Of a DNA stretch of 26,212 nt, positions 16,383 to 22,985 are shown piece by piece (the first letter of the stretch is position 1; every line of letters begins with the position of its first letter). The stretch lies in contig JAPKZP010000066.1 of assembly GCA_026393735.1 (NCBI GenBank), forward strand, positions 1 to 26,212, given 5' to 3'. The DNA is from Acidobacteriota bacterium. GTDB lineage: Bacteria > Acidobacteriota > Vicinamibacteria > Vicinamibacterales > JAKQTR01. The position numbers and the translations under genes are program-made. The notes below the pieces were generated by a model that had not been told where the DNA came from, searched no databases, and was given only the letters and a program-made list of their open reading frames with translations.

Positions 16383-17492
16383 CGCATCGAACGCTTGGAT
16401 CTCCGCGTCGTCCGCCTGCCCCTCGTGCGGTTCTTCGAAACCAGTTTCGGCCGGGTCTACAACCGGACATTCCTGCTGGTCCGGCTCGATGGCGAAGGCG
16501 CCACCGCCTGGGGCGAGTGCGTGGCCGACGACAACCCGTACTACGGGTCCGAGACGGTCGAGACGGCGTGGCACCTCATCGTGGATTTTCTGGCGCCCCT
16601 GGTGCTGGGCGTCGAGTTCTCCCACCCGCGCGAGGTCTTTCCCGCGATGCGGCGCGTGCGTGGCCATCACATGGCAAAGGCCGCGGTCGAGATGGCGGCC
16701 TGGGATCTGTTCGCCGTGCAGGCCGGCGTCCCGTTGCGCGCGGTGCTGGGCGGATCGCGGACGGAGATCGTGGCGGGTGTCTCCATCGGCATCCAGGATT
16801 CCCTGGCCGAACTGGTCGACCGCGTGACGGCGGAACTTGCGGCCGGCTACCGGCGCATCAAGATCAAAGTGAAGCCCGGCTGGGACCTCGATGCAGTCGC
16901 CGCGATCAGGCGGCGCCACGCCGACGTCCCGCTCATGGTGGACGCCAATGCGGCGTACTCCCTCGCGGACGCCGCCCACCTGTCGCGCCTCGACGCGTTC
17001 GACCTCATGATGATCGAGCAGCCCCTCGACTACGATGACATCCGCGACCACGCCGTCCTGCAGCGGCAGTTGCGCACCGCAATCTGCCTCGACGAGTCGA
17101 TTCACTCCGTGCGCCTGGGCCGGGACGCGATCGACGCGGGGGCCTGCCGGATCATCAACATCAAGCCCGGGCGCGTCGGCGGGCACGCCGAGTCGATCCG
17201 CCTGCACGACCTCTGCGCGGCGCACGGCGTGCCGGTCTGGCACGGCGGCATGCTCGAGTCCGGCATCGGCCGGGCCCACAATCTCCATCTGTCGACGCTG
17301 CCGAACTTTTCGCTGCCGGGCGACGTCGCGGCGAGCAAGCGCTATTACGATCCGGATCTGATCGACCCGGCCATCGAGGTGCGCCCCGACGGATTGATCA
17401 GCGTCCCGGAGGGGCCTGGCATCGGCGTCTCGGTCGTAACGGATCGAATCGAGCGCGCCACCCTGAGGCGCGCGGAACTGCGGGCATCATGA
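16380..17492 (+). CDS. menC: Enolase-superfamily o-succinylbenzoate synthase / N-acylamino acid racemase (MenC/NSAR)
   Basis: The product is 370 aa, the normal length for this subgroup. OSBS dehydrates SHCHC to o-succinylbenzoate in menaquinone synthesis; close relatives racemise N-succinylamino acids. The catalytic layout matches the NSAR/OSBS subgroup: RIKIKVKPG (K161, K163), D188 in VDANAAY, E213 in MIEQPLDYDD, D238 in CLDESIHS, and K262 in NIKPGRVGG. WHGGMLESGIGRAHNLHL and NFSLPGDVAASKRYYDPD complete the signature. The GTG at 16380 follows a -10 box and gives the usual family N-terminus. Racemase and synthase cannot be separated by sequence, and other men genes are not in the window. Its TGA overlaps the next ATG by 4 nt. 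Confidence 0.87.
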   Translation: MRIERLDLRVVRLPLVRFFETSFGRVYNRTFLLVRLDGEGATAWGECVADDNPYYGSETVETAWHLIVDFLAPLVLGVEFSHPREVFPAMRRVRGHHMAKAAVEMAAWDLFAVQAGVPLRAVLGGSRTEIVAGVSIGIQDSLAELVDRVTAELAAGYRRIKIKVKPGWDLDAVAAIRRRHADVPLMVDANAAYSLADAAHLSRLDAFDLMMIEQPLDYDDIRDHAVLQRQLRTAICLDESIHSVRLGRDAIDAGACRIINIKPGRVGGHAESIRLHDLCAAHGVPVWHGGMLESGIGRAHNLHLSTLPNFSLPGDVAASKRYYDPDLIDPAIEVRPDGLISVPEGPGIGVSVVTDRIERATLRRAELRAS

Positions 17493-19636
17493 CGCGCCAC
17501 CTCGTCCTGGCGGCGTCGTGCGCCGTCCTGCTGGCCGCGCCAGCGCATGGGCAGGCGCCCGCGACGCCTGCGCCACAGACGTTCGAGCAGAAGATGGCAT
17601 GGATCCTCCGCCTCGAGGATCAGCGGATCCTGCGCGACGCGAATCCGCCCCTGCCGCCTCCGGCCCCGGCTCCCGCGAAGGGAGGAAAGAAGCACGCAGC
17701 ACCTGTCGTGCCGCCCGTCACGCCGGATCTCGTGCGGCTGCTGTCGGACCCCGAGGGCCGCGTCCGCCGCAGGGCTGCCCTGGCGGTGGGCCGCGTCGGG
17801 CTTGCCGAGGGTGTGGCCCCGCTCGCCAGGGTGCTCGCCGGCGACGTCGATGCCGAGGTCCGGCAGATGGCCGCGTTTGCGCTCGGTCTCGTCGGACAGG
17901 CCTCCGGGATCGACCCCCTGCGCGCCGCGTTGAACGATGCCTCGCCGCTCGTGCAGGGCCGCGCGGCCGAAGCGTTGGGTCTGCTCGGCGATGCCGCCTC
18001 AGCGAAGGCCATCGCGGCGATGGCCACGGCCCGGCTCACAGAGAGCCGCGCTGTCGGCCTGGATCCCGATGACCTCACCGACCCGCAGCCTCCGGCCACC
18101 GAGGCGTTCCGCCTCGGCATCTACGCCCTCACTCGCCTGAAGGCGTTCGACGCGCTGGCCGCGGTCGTGATCGACGCCGCGGGTGAGCCGCGGTTGCGAT
18201 GGTGGCCGGTGGCCTACGCGCTGGCCCGTGTGGATGATGCGCGGGCGGCGCCCGCCCTGCTGACGCTGGCGCGAGCGGGCGGCAGCCTGACGAAGGCCTT
18301 GGCGGCGAAGGGACTCGGCTCCCTGAAGGACACCGTGTCGGTGGGCACGCTGGTGCTCCTGGCCCAGAACTGGCAAGAGGATCAGCGAAGCGCGATCTCG
18401 GCCATCCGGGCGCTCGCGCAGATCGGGAGCCTCGACGCGGCCCCGGCACTGCGCCGTCTGCTGCAGAGCCGGACGACGGCACCCAACGTGCGGCTCGAGG
18501 CGGTGGCCGCGCTGGGGGCCCTGCACGACCGTGAGGTGATCGACACGCTGCTCGACCTGCTCGGCGATCCGTGGCCGTCGATGCGCGCGGCCGCGCTTCG
18601 GGCCGTGCGCGACATCGACGGGGAGACGTTCGTCACGGTGCTGTCCGGGCTCGATCCGGACCCGCACCCGAGCGTGCGCGCCGCGCTGGCGTCGATGCTC
18701 TCGACGTTCACGCCTGAGATTGGCGGGCCGCGGCTCACGGCGATGCTCGCCGACAAGGACCCGCGCGTGCTGCCGGCCGTGATCGAGGCCATGGTGGCGG
18801 CGCCCGCGAGACCGGCGGATCTCGGCGCCACCTTGATCGGCCTGCTGAACGCGGGCGATGTGATGGTGCGAGCCGCCGCCGCCACAGGCTTGGGCACGCT
18901 GAAACCCGCCGGCGCCGACCGCGCGCTGGCCGAGAGCTATCGCGCGTGGCAGACAGACGGACTCTACCAGGCGCGGGCGGCCGCCCTCGCGTCGCTCGCG
19001 AAGTACGGCGCCGAGGTGGCCACGCCCGTGCTGCGCGAGGCGCTCGCCGACAGGGACTGGGCCGTGCGCCTGCGCGCGGCGGCCCTGTTGCGGGGCCTCA
19101 CGCCCGCGATCGACGTGGCGTCCCGCATCCGCCCGGCGCCCGGGCGGGCTGACGACGCGTATGCCGCGCCCGGACTGGTGTCGCCACCGGTGTCGCCGCA
19201 CGTGTACCTCGACACCGACAAGGGCACGATCGAGATCGAGCTGGCCGTGCTCGACGCGCCGCTCACGTGCGAGAACTTCGTGAAGCTCGCGCAGCGCGGC
19301 TTCTTCACCGGCCAGGCGATTCACCGGGTCGTGCCGAACTTCGTCGTCCAGGCCGGCGACGACCGCGGCGACGGCGAGGGCAGTCCCGGCTACACGATCC
19401 GGGACGAGATCAACATGCGGCCGTACCTGCGCGGCACGGTCGGCATGGCGCTCGATGGCGCCGATACGGGCGGCAGCCAGTGGTTCGTGACGCACGCGCC
19501 GCAACCGCACCTCGATGCGAAGTACACGGTGTTCGGGCGCGTCGTCGCCGGCATGGACGTCGTGGACCGGCTGCAGCAGTGGGATGTGATCAGGCGCGTG
19601 CGGACGTGGGACGGGACCTCGGTGGTCTCTCGCTGA
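17489..19636 (+). CDS. Secreted HEAT-repeat protein with C-terminal cyclophilin peptidyl-prolyl isomerase domain
   Basis: The product is 715 aa. A signal peptide (MTRHLVLAASCAVLLAAPAHGQ) points to the periplasm. Residues ~60-80 are a Pro/Ala/Lys linker. From ~75 to ~545 there is a run of HEAT/PBS-lyase-like repeats, e.g. DPEGRVRRRAALAVGRVG, VDAEVRQMAAFALGLVG and NVRLEAVAALGALHDREV. The last ~145 residues are a cyclophilin: VYLDTDKGTIEIEL, CENFVKLAQRGFFTGQ, IHRVVPNFVVQAGDDRG, RGTVGMALDG, GSQWFVTHAPQPHLDAKYTV and FGRVVAGMDVVDRL. The cyclophilin should isomerise prolyl bonds and the solenoid may hold a client. The ATG overlaps the menC-like stop (ATGA), so they are co-translated, though no functional link between them is obvious. 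Confidence 0.88.
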   Translation: MTRHLVLAASCAVLLAAPAHGQAPATPAPQTFEQKMAWILRLEDQRILRDANPPLPPPAPAPAKGGKKHAAPVVPPVTPDLVRLLSDPEGRVRRRAALAVGRVGLAEGVAPLARVLAGDVDAEVRQMAAFALGLVGQASGIDPLRAALNDASPLVQGRAAEALGLLGDAASAKAIAAMATARLTESRAVGLDPDDLTDPQPPATEAFRLGIYALTRLKAFDALAAVVIDAAGEPRLRWWPVAYALARVDDARAAPALLTLARAGGSLTKALAAKGLGSLKDTVSVGTLVLLAQNWQEDQRSAISAIRALAQIGSLDAAPALRRLLQSRTTAPNVRLEAVAALGALHDREVIDTLLDLLGDPWPSMRAAALRAVRDIDGETFVTVLSGLDPDPHPSVRAALASMLSTFTPEIGGPRLTAMLADKDPRVLPAVIEAMVAAPARPADLGATLIGLLNAGDVMVRAAAATGLGTLKPAGADRALAESYRAWQTDGLYQARAAALASLAKYGAEVATPVLREALADRDWAVRLRAAALLRGLTPAIDVASRIRPAPGRADDAYAAPGLVSPPVSPHVYLDTDKGTIEIELAVLDAPLTCENFVKLAQRGFFTGQAIHRVVPNFVVQAGDDRGDGEGSPGYTIRDEINMRPYLRGTVGMALDGADTGGSQWFVTHAPQPHLDAKYTVFGRVVAGMDVVDRLQQWDVIRRVRTWDGTSVVSR

Positions 19637-19674
19637 CGGGCAGAGGCCGCCGATGCGTGCCAGGAGGCGGGCGT

Positions 19675-19703
19675 ACAAAACAAAGGGGGCGCCAGCCGCC
19701 CCC
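19675..19703 (-). terminator. Intrinsic terminator after the second 17-aa gene copy
   Basis: Read on the minus strand, GGGGGCG - GCTGG - CGCCCCC forms a 7-bp all-GC stem with a 5-nt loop, followed at once by TTTGTTTTGT. It lies 26 nt after the stop codon of the copy at 19730-19783. On the plus strand there is no T-tract after the hairpin, so it does not suit the cyclophilin gene. Confidence 0.75.
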
Positions 19704-19729
19704 TCGCTAGCCGAAGCTGGCCGAAACGC

Positions 19730-19783
19730 TTAGCGCTTCTTCGCGGCCTTCTTCGTCGCCTTCTTCGCGGTCTTCTTCGCCAT
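19730..19783 (-). CDS. 17-aa Lys/Ala-rich micro-protein, promoter-distal copy
   Basis: The gene is ATG to TAA, 18 codons, encoding MAKKTAKKATKKAAKKR. A purine-rich AAGGGGGG lies 7 nt before the ATG as a ribosome binding site. The peptide is 8 Lys, 1 Arg, 5 Ala and 2 Thr after or including the initial Met, arranged as a repeating KK-x-A pattern with net charge about +9. It resembles the Lys/Ala tails of histone H1-like bacterial proteins. It is identical to the copy at 19918-19971, from which its DNA differs at three third-codon positions only. An intrinsic terminator follows. I see no clear promoter of its own; transcription may come from read-through of the upstream unit. It is probably a nucleic-acid- or ribosome-binding peptide, but the function is unknown. 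Confidence 0.7.
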   Translation of the reverse strand: MAKKTAKKATKKAAKKR

Positions 19784-19871
19784 TGCAATCCCCCCCTTCG
19801 GCGTTGGAATGTGCGGCTTGCCGTGCCGCTCCTCGCTATGTGAAGCCCCGGACAACCGGGACGCAGCGAGC

Positions 19872-19899
19872 AAAAAAAACGGGGGTGTTGACACCCCCG
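19872..19899 (-). terminator. Strong intrinsic terminator after the first 17-aa gene copy
   Basis: On the minus strand CGGGGGTG - TCAA - CACCCCCG makes a perfect 8-bp stem with a 4-nt loop, followed by eight consecutive T. It lies 18 nt after the TAA at 19918-19920. This is the clearest terminator in the window. Confidence 0.9.
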
Positions 19900-19917
19900 A
19901 AATTTGTGCGTTGAAGC

Positions 19918-19971
19918 TTAGCGCTTCTTCGCGGCCTTCTTCGTTGCCTTCTTTGCAGTCTTCTTCGCCAT
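19918..19971 (-). CDS. 17-aa Lys/Ala-rich micro-protein, promoter-proximal copy
   Basis: The gene is ATG to TAA, 18 codons, encoding MAKKTAKKATKKAAKKR, identical to the copy at 19730-19783. The start is supported by GAGGAGG (19982-19976) placed 4 nt before the ATG, one of the strongest Shine-Dalgarno sequences in the window. The unit is complete: a promoter with consensus TTGACA at 20092-20065, a leader of about 86 nt, the gene, and a strong terminator 18 nt after the stop. The three differences from the other copy are all synonymous (ACT/ACC, GCA/GCG, GCA/GCG), which favours selection on the peptide. The sequence recalls Lys-rich histone H1-like tails or tiny basic ribosomal proteins. Function is unknown; high expression is inferred from the signals. 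Confidence 0.75.
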   Translation of the reverse strand: MAKKTAKKATKKAAKKR

Positions 19972-19975
19972 TTGT

Positions 19976-19982
19976 CCTCCTC
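19976..19982 (-). promoter_or_regulatory. Shine-Dalgarno site GAGGAGG of the promoter-proximal 17-aa gene
   Basis: GAGGAGG is followed by ACAA and then ATG (19971). It decides the start of a gene too short to be called by length. The six bases ACGATC, one arm of a possible leader stem, sit immediately upstream (19989-19984). Confidence 0.8.
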
Positions 19983-20020
19983 GGATCGTGGCTGCCCAGC
20001 AGGTTACCGGCTCGGAACGA

Positions 20021-20053
20021 TCACAAGCTCTGGGCTGAGCAATCCAGGCTCAT
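20021..20053 (-). CDS. Possible 10-codon leader ORF in the 17-aa gene leader
   Basis: ATG at 20053 opens a 10-residue frame (MSLDCSAQSL) ending TGA at 20021. The ATG would be only about 5 nt from the predicted transcription start at ~20058, similar to the near-leaderless starts elsewhere in this window. There is no Shine-Dalgarno sequence. It overlaps arms of both possible leader stems. It may be chance. Confidence 0.25.
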   Translation of the reverse strand: MSLDCSAQSL

Positions 20054-20064
20054 ACAAGCTGTAG

Positions 20065-20092
20065 ATTATGGATGAGAAGAAAACGATGTCAA
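20065..20092 (-). promoter_or_regulatory. Strong sigma-70 promoter for the 17-aa micro-protein unit
   Basis: A perfect -35 TTGACA (20092-20087), a 16-nt spacer, and CATAAT (20070-20065) as -10, with predicted start near 20058. It sits in an unusually AT-rich patch of a very GC-rich region, just downstream of the TPR gene. It is the best promoter match I found in the window. Confidence 0.75.
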
Positions 20093-20148
20093 GCACAAAG
20101 TGATCCGCGAGCGCAACTATTTTCGATCCGGTGCGCGATGATCGCGCG

Positions 20149-21699
20149 TCAGCGAAGGCGTGACAACGCCTGCTGCGCGCTGTCGCGCGTCTCTGGGAAG
20201 GCGCCGCGGACACGCGCGGCTGAATCGTAGAGGCTCGCCGCGCGTGCGAGATCGCCGCGGGCTTCGGCCAGGCGGCCGAGTTCGTAGAACGCGGATGCGA
20301 CGAACGGCGGCGGCGGCGAGGGACGGACCTGCGACGCGCGCTCGAAGTCCGCCTGCGCATGCGCGCGATCCTGCCGCGCGACGAAGATCCTGCCCCGCCG
20401 GTACCGGTGCACGCCATCGCCCGGCCGCAACTGCACCGCGCGATCGAGCCGCGGCCAGGCCTCGGCCAGGGCGCCGCGTTCGAACGCCCGCCAGCCGTCG
20501 AGGGAGAGACGCGCGGCGTCGGTGGACGCGCGGTCGGGCGTGCGCGCGAGTCCCGCCTCGGCCGCGGCCCGTGTCCCGGACGGATCTCCGCCGGGCACCG
20601 TGGCGAGCGCCGCGCGATAGGCTGCGATCGCCCGATCGCGCATGCCCATGCGGTCGTACGCCTGGCCGATGCCCAGGTGCGCGCGTGACACGGCTCCGTA
20701 CGGCACGTCCGCGCGCCGCTCGACCACCCAGCGCCACTCCTCGATCGCACGATCGGGTTCGGCGAGCGCCGCCCACTGCGCAGCGGTCCCCGCGTGGCCC
20801 CAGACTTCGGCGAGCAACGGCTCGCGGAAGGCGCCCGTGCGTGCGCCATCGACCAGCGCCCGGTACGCGGCGAGGGCGGCCGGCCGGTCGCTCCGGTACT
20901 CCTCGTGAACCTGGGCGATGTTCAGCACGAAGATCGGATTGTGGGGGTAACGGGTCCGGAGCTCGTCGAGGAGGGCCAGGGCCTTCTCCGGCTCATGTTC
21001 GTACCAGAGATAGATAAGGTGCAGTTGGTACGCGGCGTCTGCCTTGAGGATGACCCCCTGGCTGCGCGTTCGCAGCATCTGCTGGAGCCCGATGACCTTG
21101 TCGCCTCCGGGAAGCGCCAGGAGCCAGCGCACGAACTTCAGGACCGCAGGCGTGATGTCCGCGTAATACTGGTAGAGGCCGATGCCGAAGTTGGCATCGT
21201 GCAGCGTCGGATCCAGCGCGAGCGCCTTCTCGAGCGAGGTCCTGATCCGCTTGCCATCCCGCGCGGCCGCGAGGACCTCGCCGCGTTGACCGTGGTACTG
21301 GACGCGGGCGCCGTACGCCGCGCCGAGGTAGAACCACGCTTCCGCCCGTTCGGGCTCGCGTGCCACCCATTGTTCGCACCGATCGATGGACGCGTTGACG
21401 CGCGTCATGAAGACCGCGTCACGACTGCGGTTGTCGAGGTCGAGGTAGATGCGCCACCACAGACCGGCGACGCCGATCACCTCGCAGGCCTCCGCGGGGG
21501 CGGGCCCGCACACGCGCGTCAGTTCCGCGTCGGCCGCGGCGAAATCCGCGTCGAGCGCGAGGTCGTACGCGTGCGCGAGGGCCGACGCCTGGGTCAGGCC
21601 CCGCACCGGGGCGCCCTGGACGGGTGCCAGCATCCGCCCCGCCAGCGCAATCGTCGTGAGGCCCAGGGCCAGACGGCGGGCGCGCTGGCCGGCGGTCAT
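20149..21699 (-). CDS. Exported TPR-repeat protein of unknown function
   Basis: The product is 516 aa. The ATG at 21699 is chosen because it overlaps the ddl stop as ATGA and starts a signal-like N-terminus (MTAGQRARRLALGLTTIALAG, then APVQGA). Earlier in-frame codons are antisense to nothing useful and lack family character. TPR-like helical pairs run through the chain: AEAWFYLGAAYGARV, LEKALALDPTLHDANFGIGL, PEKALALLDELRTRYPHNPI, VSRAHLGIGQAYDRMGMRDRA, and further units to the C-terminus (AFYELGRLAEARGDLARAAS). The middle segment YQYYADITPAVLKFVRWLLALPGG is more unusual. It is probably periplasmic, as a protein-protein interaction scaffold. The coupling to ddl hints at cell-envelope work, but no partner can be named. 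Confidence 0.82.
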   Translation of the reverse strand: MTAGQRARRLALGLTTIALAGRMLAPVQGAPVRGLTQASALAHAYDLALDADFAAADAELTRVCGPAPAEACEVIGVAGLWWRIYLDLDNRSRDAVFMTRVNASIDRCEQWVAREPERAEAWFYLGAAYGARVQYHGQRGEVLAAARDGKRIRTSLEKALALDPTLHDANFGIGLYQYYADITPAVLKFVRWLLALPGGDKVIGLQQMLRTRSQGVILKADAAYQLHLIYLWYEHEPEKALALLDELRTRYPHNPIFVLNIAQVHEEYRSDRPAALAAYRALVDGARTGAFREPLLAEVWGHAGTAAQWAALAEPDRAIEEWRWVVERRADVPYGAVSRAHLGIGQAYDRMGMRDRAIAAYRAALATVPGGDPSGTRAAAEAGLARTPDRASTDAARLSLDGWRAFERGALAEAWPRLDRAVQLRPGDGVHRYRRGRIFVARQDRAHAQADFERASQVRPSPPPPFVASAFYELGRLAEARGDLARAASLYDSAARVRGAFPETRDSAQQALSRLR

Positions 21700-22874
21700 G
21701 CCGTGCTCGTGCGGAGGACTTGCTTGGCCGTGTGCCGTTCGATGGCGAGTTCGATCAGGCGATCGAGCAGCGCCGCGTACCCGAGACCGGTGGCCGCCCA
21801 CAGCTTCGGGTACATGCTGATGGTGGTGAACCCGGGGATCGTGTTGATCTCGCTCACGTACCACGCGTCCGCGACGTGGTCGAAGAGGAAATCGACGCGG
21901 CCCATGCCCGAACCGTCAATCGCGACGAACGCGGCCACGGCCAGCCGCCGGGCCTCCGCCGTCTGCTCGGGCGTCAGGGAGGCCGGGATGAGCAGATCCG
22001 AGTCCTTCTTGTACTTCGCGTCGTAGTCGTAGAACTCGCAGTCGGACGACGGCACCACCTCGCCCGGCAGCGAGGCTTCCGGCAGATCGTTTCCAAGCAC
22101 CGACACTTCGATCTCGCGGACGTTCGGCACGGCCGCTTCGACGACGATCTTCCGATCGTACTGGGCGGCAAGATCAATGGCTGTCGCAAGCTCGGACGCG
22201 TCCTTCGCCTTGCTGATCCCGACGCTGGAGCCGAGGTTGGCGGGCTTCACGAAGACGGGGAACCCGAACCGCGCGGCGATCTGCGCGGCCACCCCGGAAC
22301 GATCCCGGGCCCAGTCCCGGGCCGACACCACGGTGAACGGCGCCACGGGCAGGCCGTGGGCGCGGAAGAGCACCTTCATGATGGCCTTGTCCATGCCGAC
22401 CGCCGACCCGAGGACGCCTGCGCCGACGTAGGGAACGTTGGCCATCTCGAACAGGCCCTGGATGGTGCCGTCCTCGCCGTATGGTCCGTGCAGGACGGGA
22501 AACACCACGTCCAGGTGCAGCTGGCGGACCGTCGACGCGTTGTGACCCGGGTCCGACTCCGCCGACTCACCCTCGGTCTCGCGCGTGAAGAGCAGCAGCG
22601 TCGCGTCCTCATCGGGGCGCGCGGGCAGGACCACTTCGGTCCGATGGCGGAACGAGCGGGCCTGATCACGCACGTACTCGCGGGCTTCCGCGTCGGTGGC
22701 CGCCTCGGGGGAACGGCTCGGCAGAATCCAGCGGCCCTGCGGGTCGATGTAGATGGCCACCGGGTTGTACCGTTCCGGGTCGAGGTTGCCCAGGACCGAG
22801 GAGGCCGAGCGCACCGACACGTCGTGTTCGCTCGACCGCCCGCCGAAGATGACGCCGACTCGTGTTCGCTTCAC
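21696..22874 (-). CDS. ddl: D-alanine--D-alanine ligase
   Basis: The product is 392 aa, slightly long for Ddl (about 305-370). It joins two D-Ala with ATP for peptidoglycan precursors in the cytoplasm. The GTG at 22874 gives the expected N-terminus VKRTRVGVIFGGRSSEHDVS; the in-frame extension to 22949 crosses a promoter and is unlike Ddl. Motifs: VLHGPYGEDGTIQGLFE (128-143), VKPANLGSSVGISKA (209-223), EIEVSVLGN, EFYDYDAKYKKDSD (280-293) with the omega-loop Tyr expected of D-Ala-D-Ala rather than D-Ala-D-Lac ligases, GRVDFL (325-330) and EINTIPGFT (342-350). There is no Shine-Dalgarno sequence; a -10 box lies 6 nt before the start. The TGA overlaps the TPR start. It is divergent from tgt. Confidence 0.94.
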   Translation of the reverse strand: MKRTRVGVIFGGRSSEHDVSVRSASSVLGNLDPERYNPVAIYIDPQGRWILPSRSPEAATDAEAREYVRDQARSFRHRTEVVLPARPDEDATLLLFTRETEGESAESDPGHNASTVRQLHLDVVFPVLHGPYGEDGTIQGLFEMANVPYVGAGVLGSAVGMDKAIMKVLFRAHGLPVAPFTVVSARDWARDRSGVAAQIAARFGFPVFVKPANLGSSVGISKAKDASELATAIDLAAQYDRKIVVEAAVPNVREIEVSVLGNDLPEASLPGEVVPSSDCEFYDYDAKYKKDSDLLIPASLTPEQTAEARRLAVAAFVAIDGSGMGRVDFLFDHVADAWYVSEINTIPGFTTISMYPKLWAATGLGYAALLDRLIELAIERHTAKQVLRTSTA

Positions 22875-22886
22875 CGCCCTACTATA
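22872..22886 (-). promoter_or_regulatory. -10 box TATAGT placed 6 nt before the ddl GTG (leaderless type)
   Basis: On the minus strand TATAGT (22886-22881), six bases AGGGCG, then GTG (22874-22872). A -35 hexamer would fall near 22904-22909, inside the palindromic repeat copy at 22903-22920, and does not match consensus. Confidence 0.55.
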
Positions 22887-22902
22887 ACAGCCGGATCCCC
22901 GC

Positions 22903-22920
22903 CCTGGCACCTCCGTGCCG
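22903..22920. repeat. Partial copy of the palindromic repeat found inside tgt
   Basis: CCTGGCACCTCCGT (22903-22916) is identical over 14 nt to 23634-23647 within tgt. Here it also forms its own hairpin, GGCAC - CTCC - GTGCC (22907-22919, approximately). It lies in the 111-bp divergent ddl/tgt region. Confidence 0.5.
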
Positions 22921-22985
22921 GTTGACCCCACATCGATCTTGCGGCTCACCCTCCTGTATTCTGTCTGCTGCGCCGGACCTGCTCA

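Larger units (their letters stand above)
19637..20148. other. 512-bp region without a long gene
   Basis: On the minus strand it holds two tandem copies of a 17-codon Lys/Ala-rich gene, two intrinsic terminators, one strong promoter and a structured leader, all listed separately. It is more AT-rich around 20041-20100 than the surrounding genes. A palindrome GCGCGAT-G-ATCGCGC at 20133-20147 lies just after the TPR stop codon without a T-tract. Longer open frames on the plus strand (for example 19809-20075) read antisense through these elements and look spurious. Confidence 0.7.

Noticed and set aside
16266..17288. Long N-terminal extension of the deoxynucleoside kinase frame
   Set aside because: It is antisense to the menC-like gene. 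The P-loop and a promoter fix the start at 16265.
19680..19980. The Lys-codon-rich repeats read as a CRISPR array or simple-sequence repeat
   Set aside because: There are only two copies 188 nt apart with unrelated spacers, each with start, stop and terminator. The AAG-rich pattern is explained by Lys codons.
19809..20075. 88-codon plus-strand open frame in the micro-protein region
   Set aside because: It runs antisense through a terminator, a micro-gene and a promoter, lacks a ribosome binding site, and has no recognisable features.
20133..20147. Palindrome GCGCGAT-G-ATCGCGC after the TPR stop as a terminator
   Set aside because: There is no T-tract on the minus strand after it. It could slow polymerase or be a chance GC palindrome.
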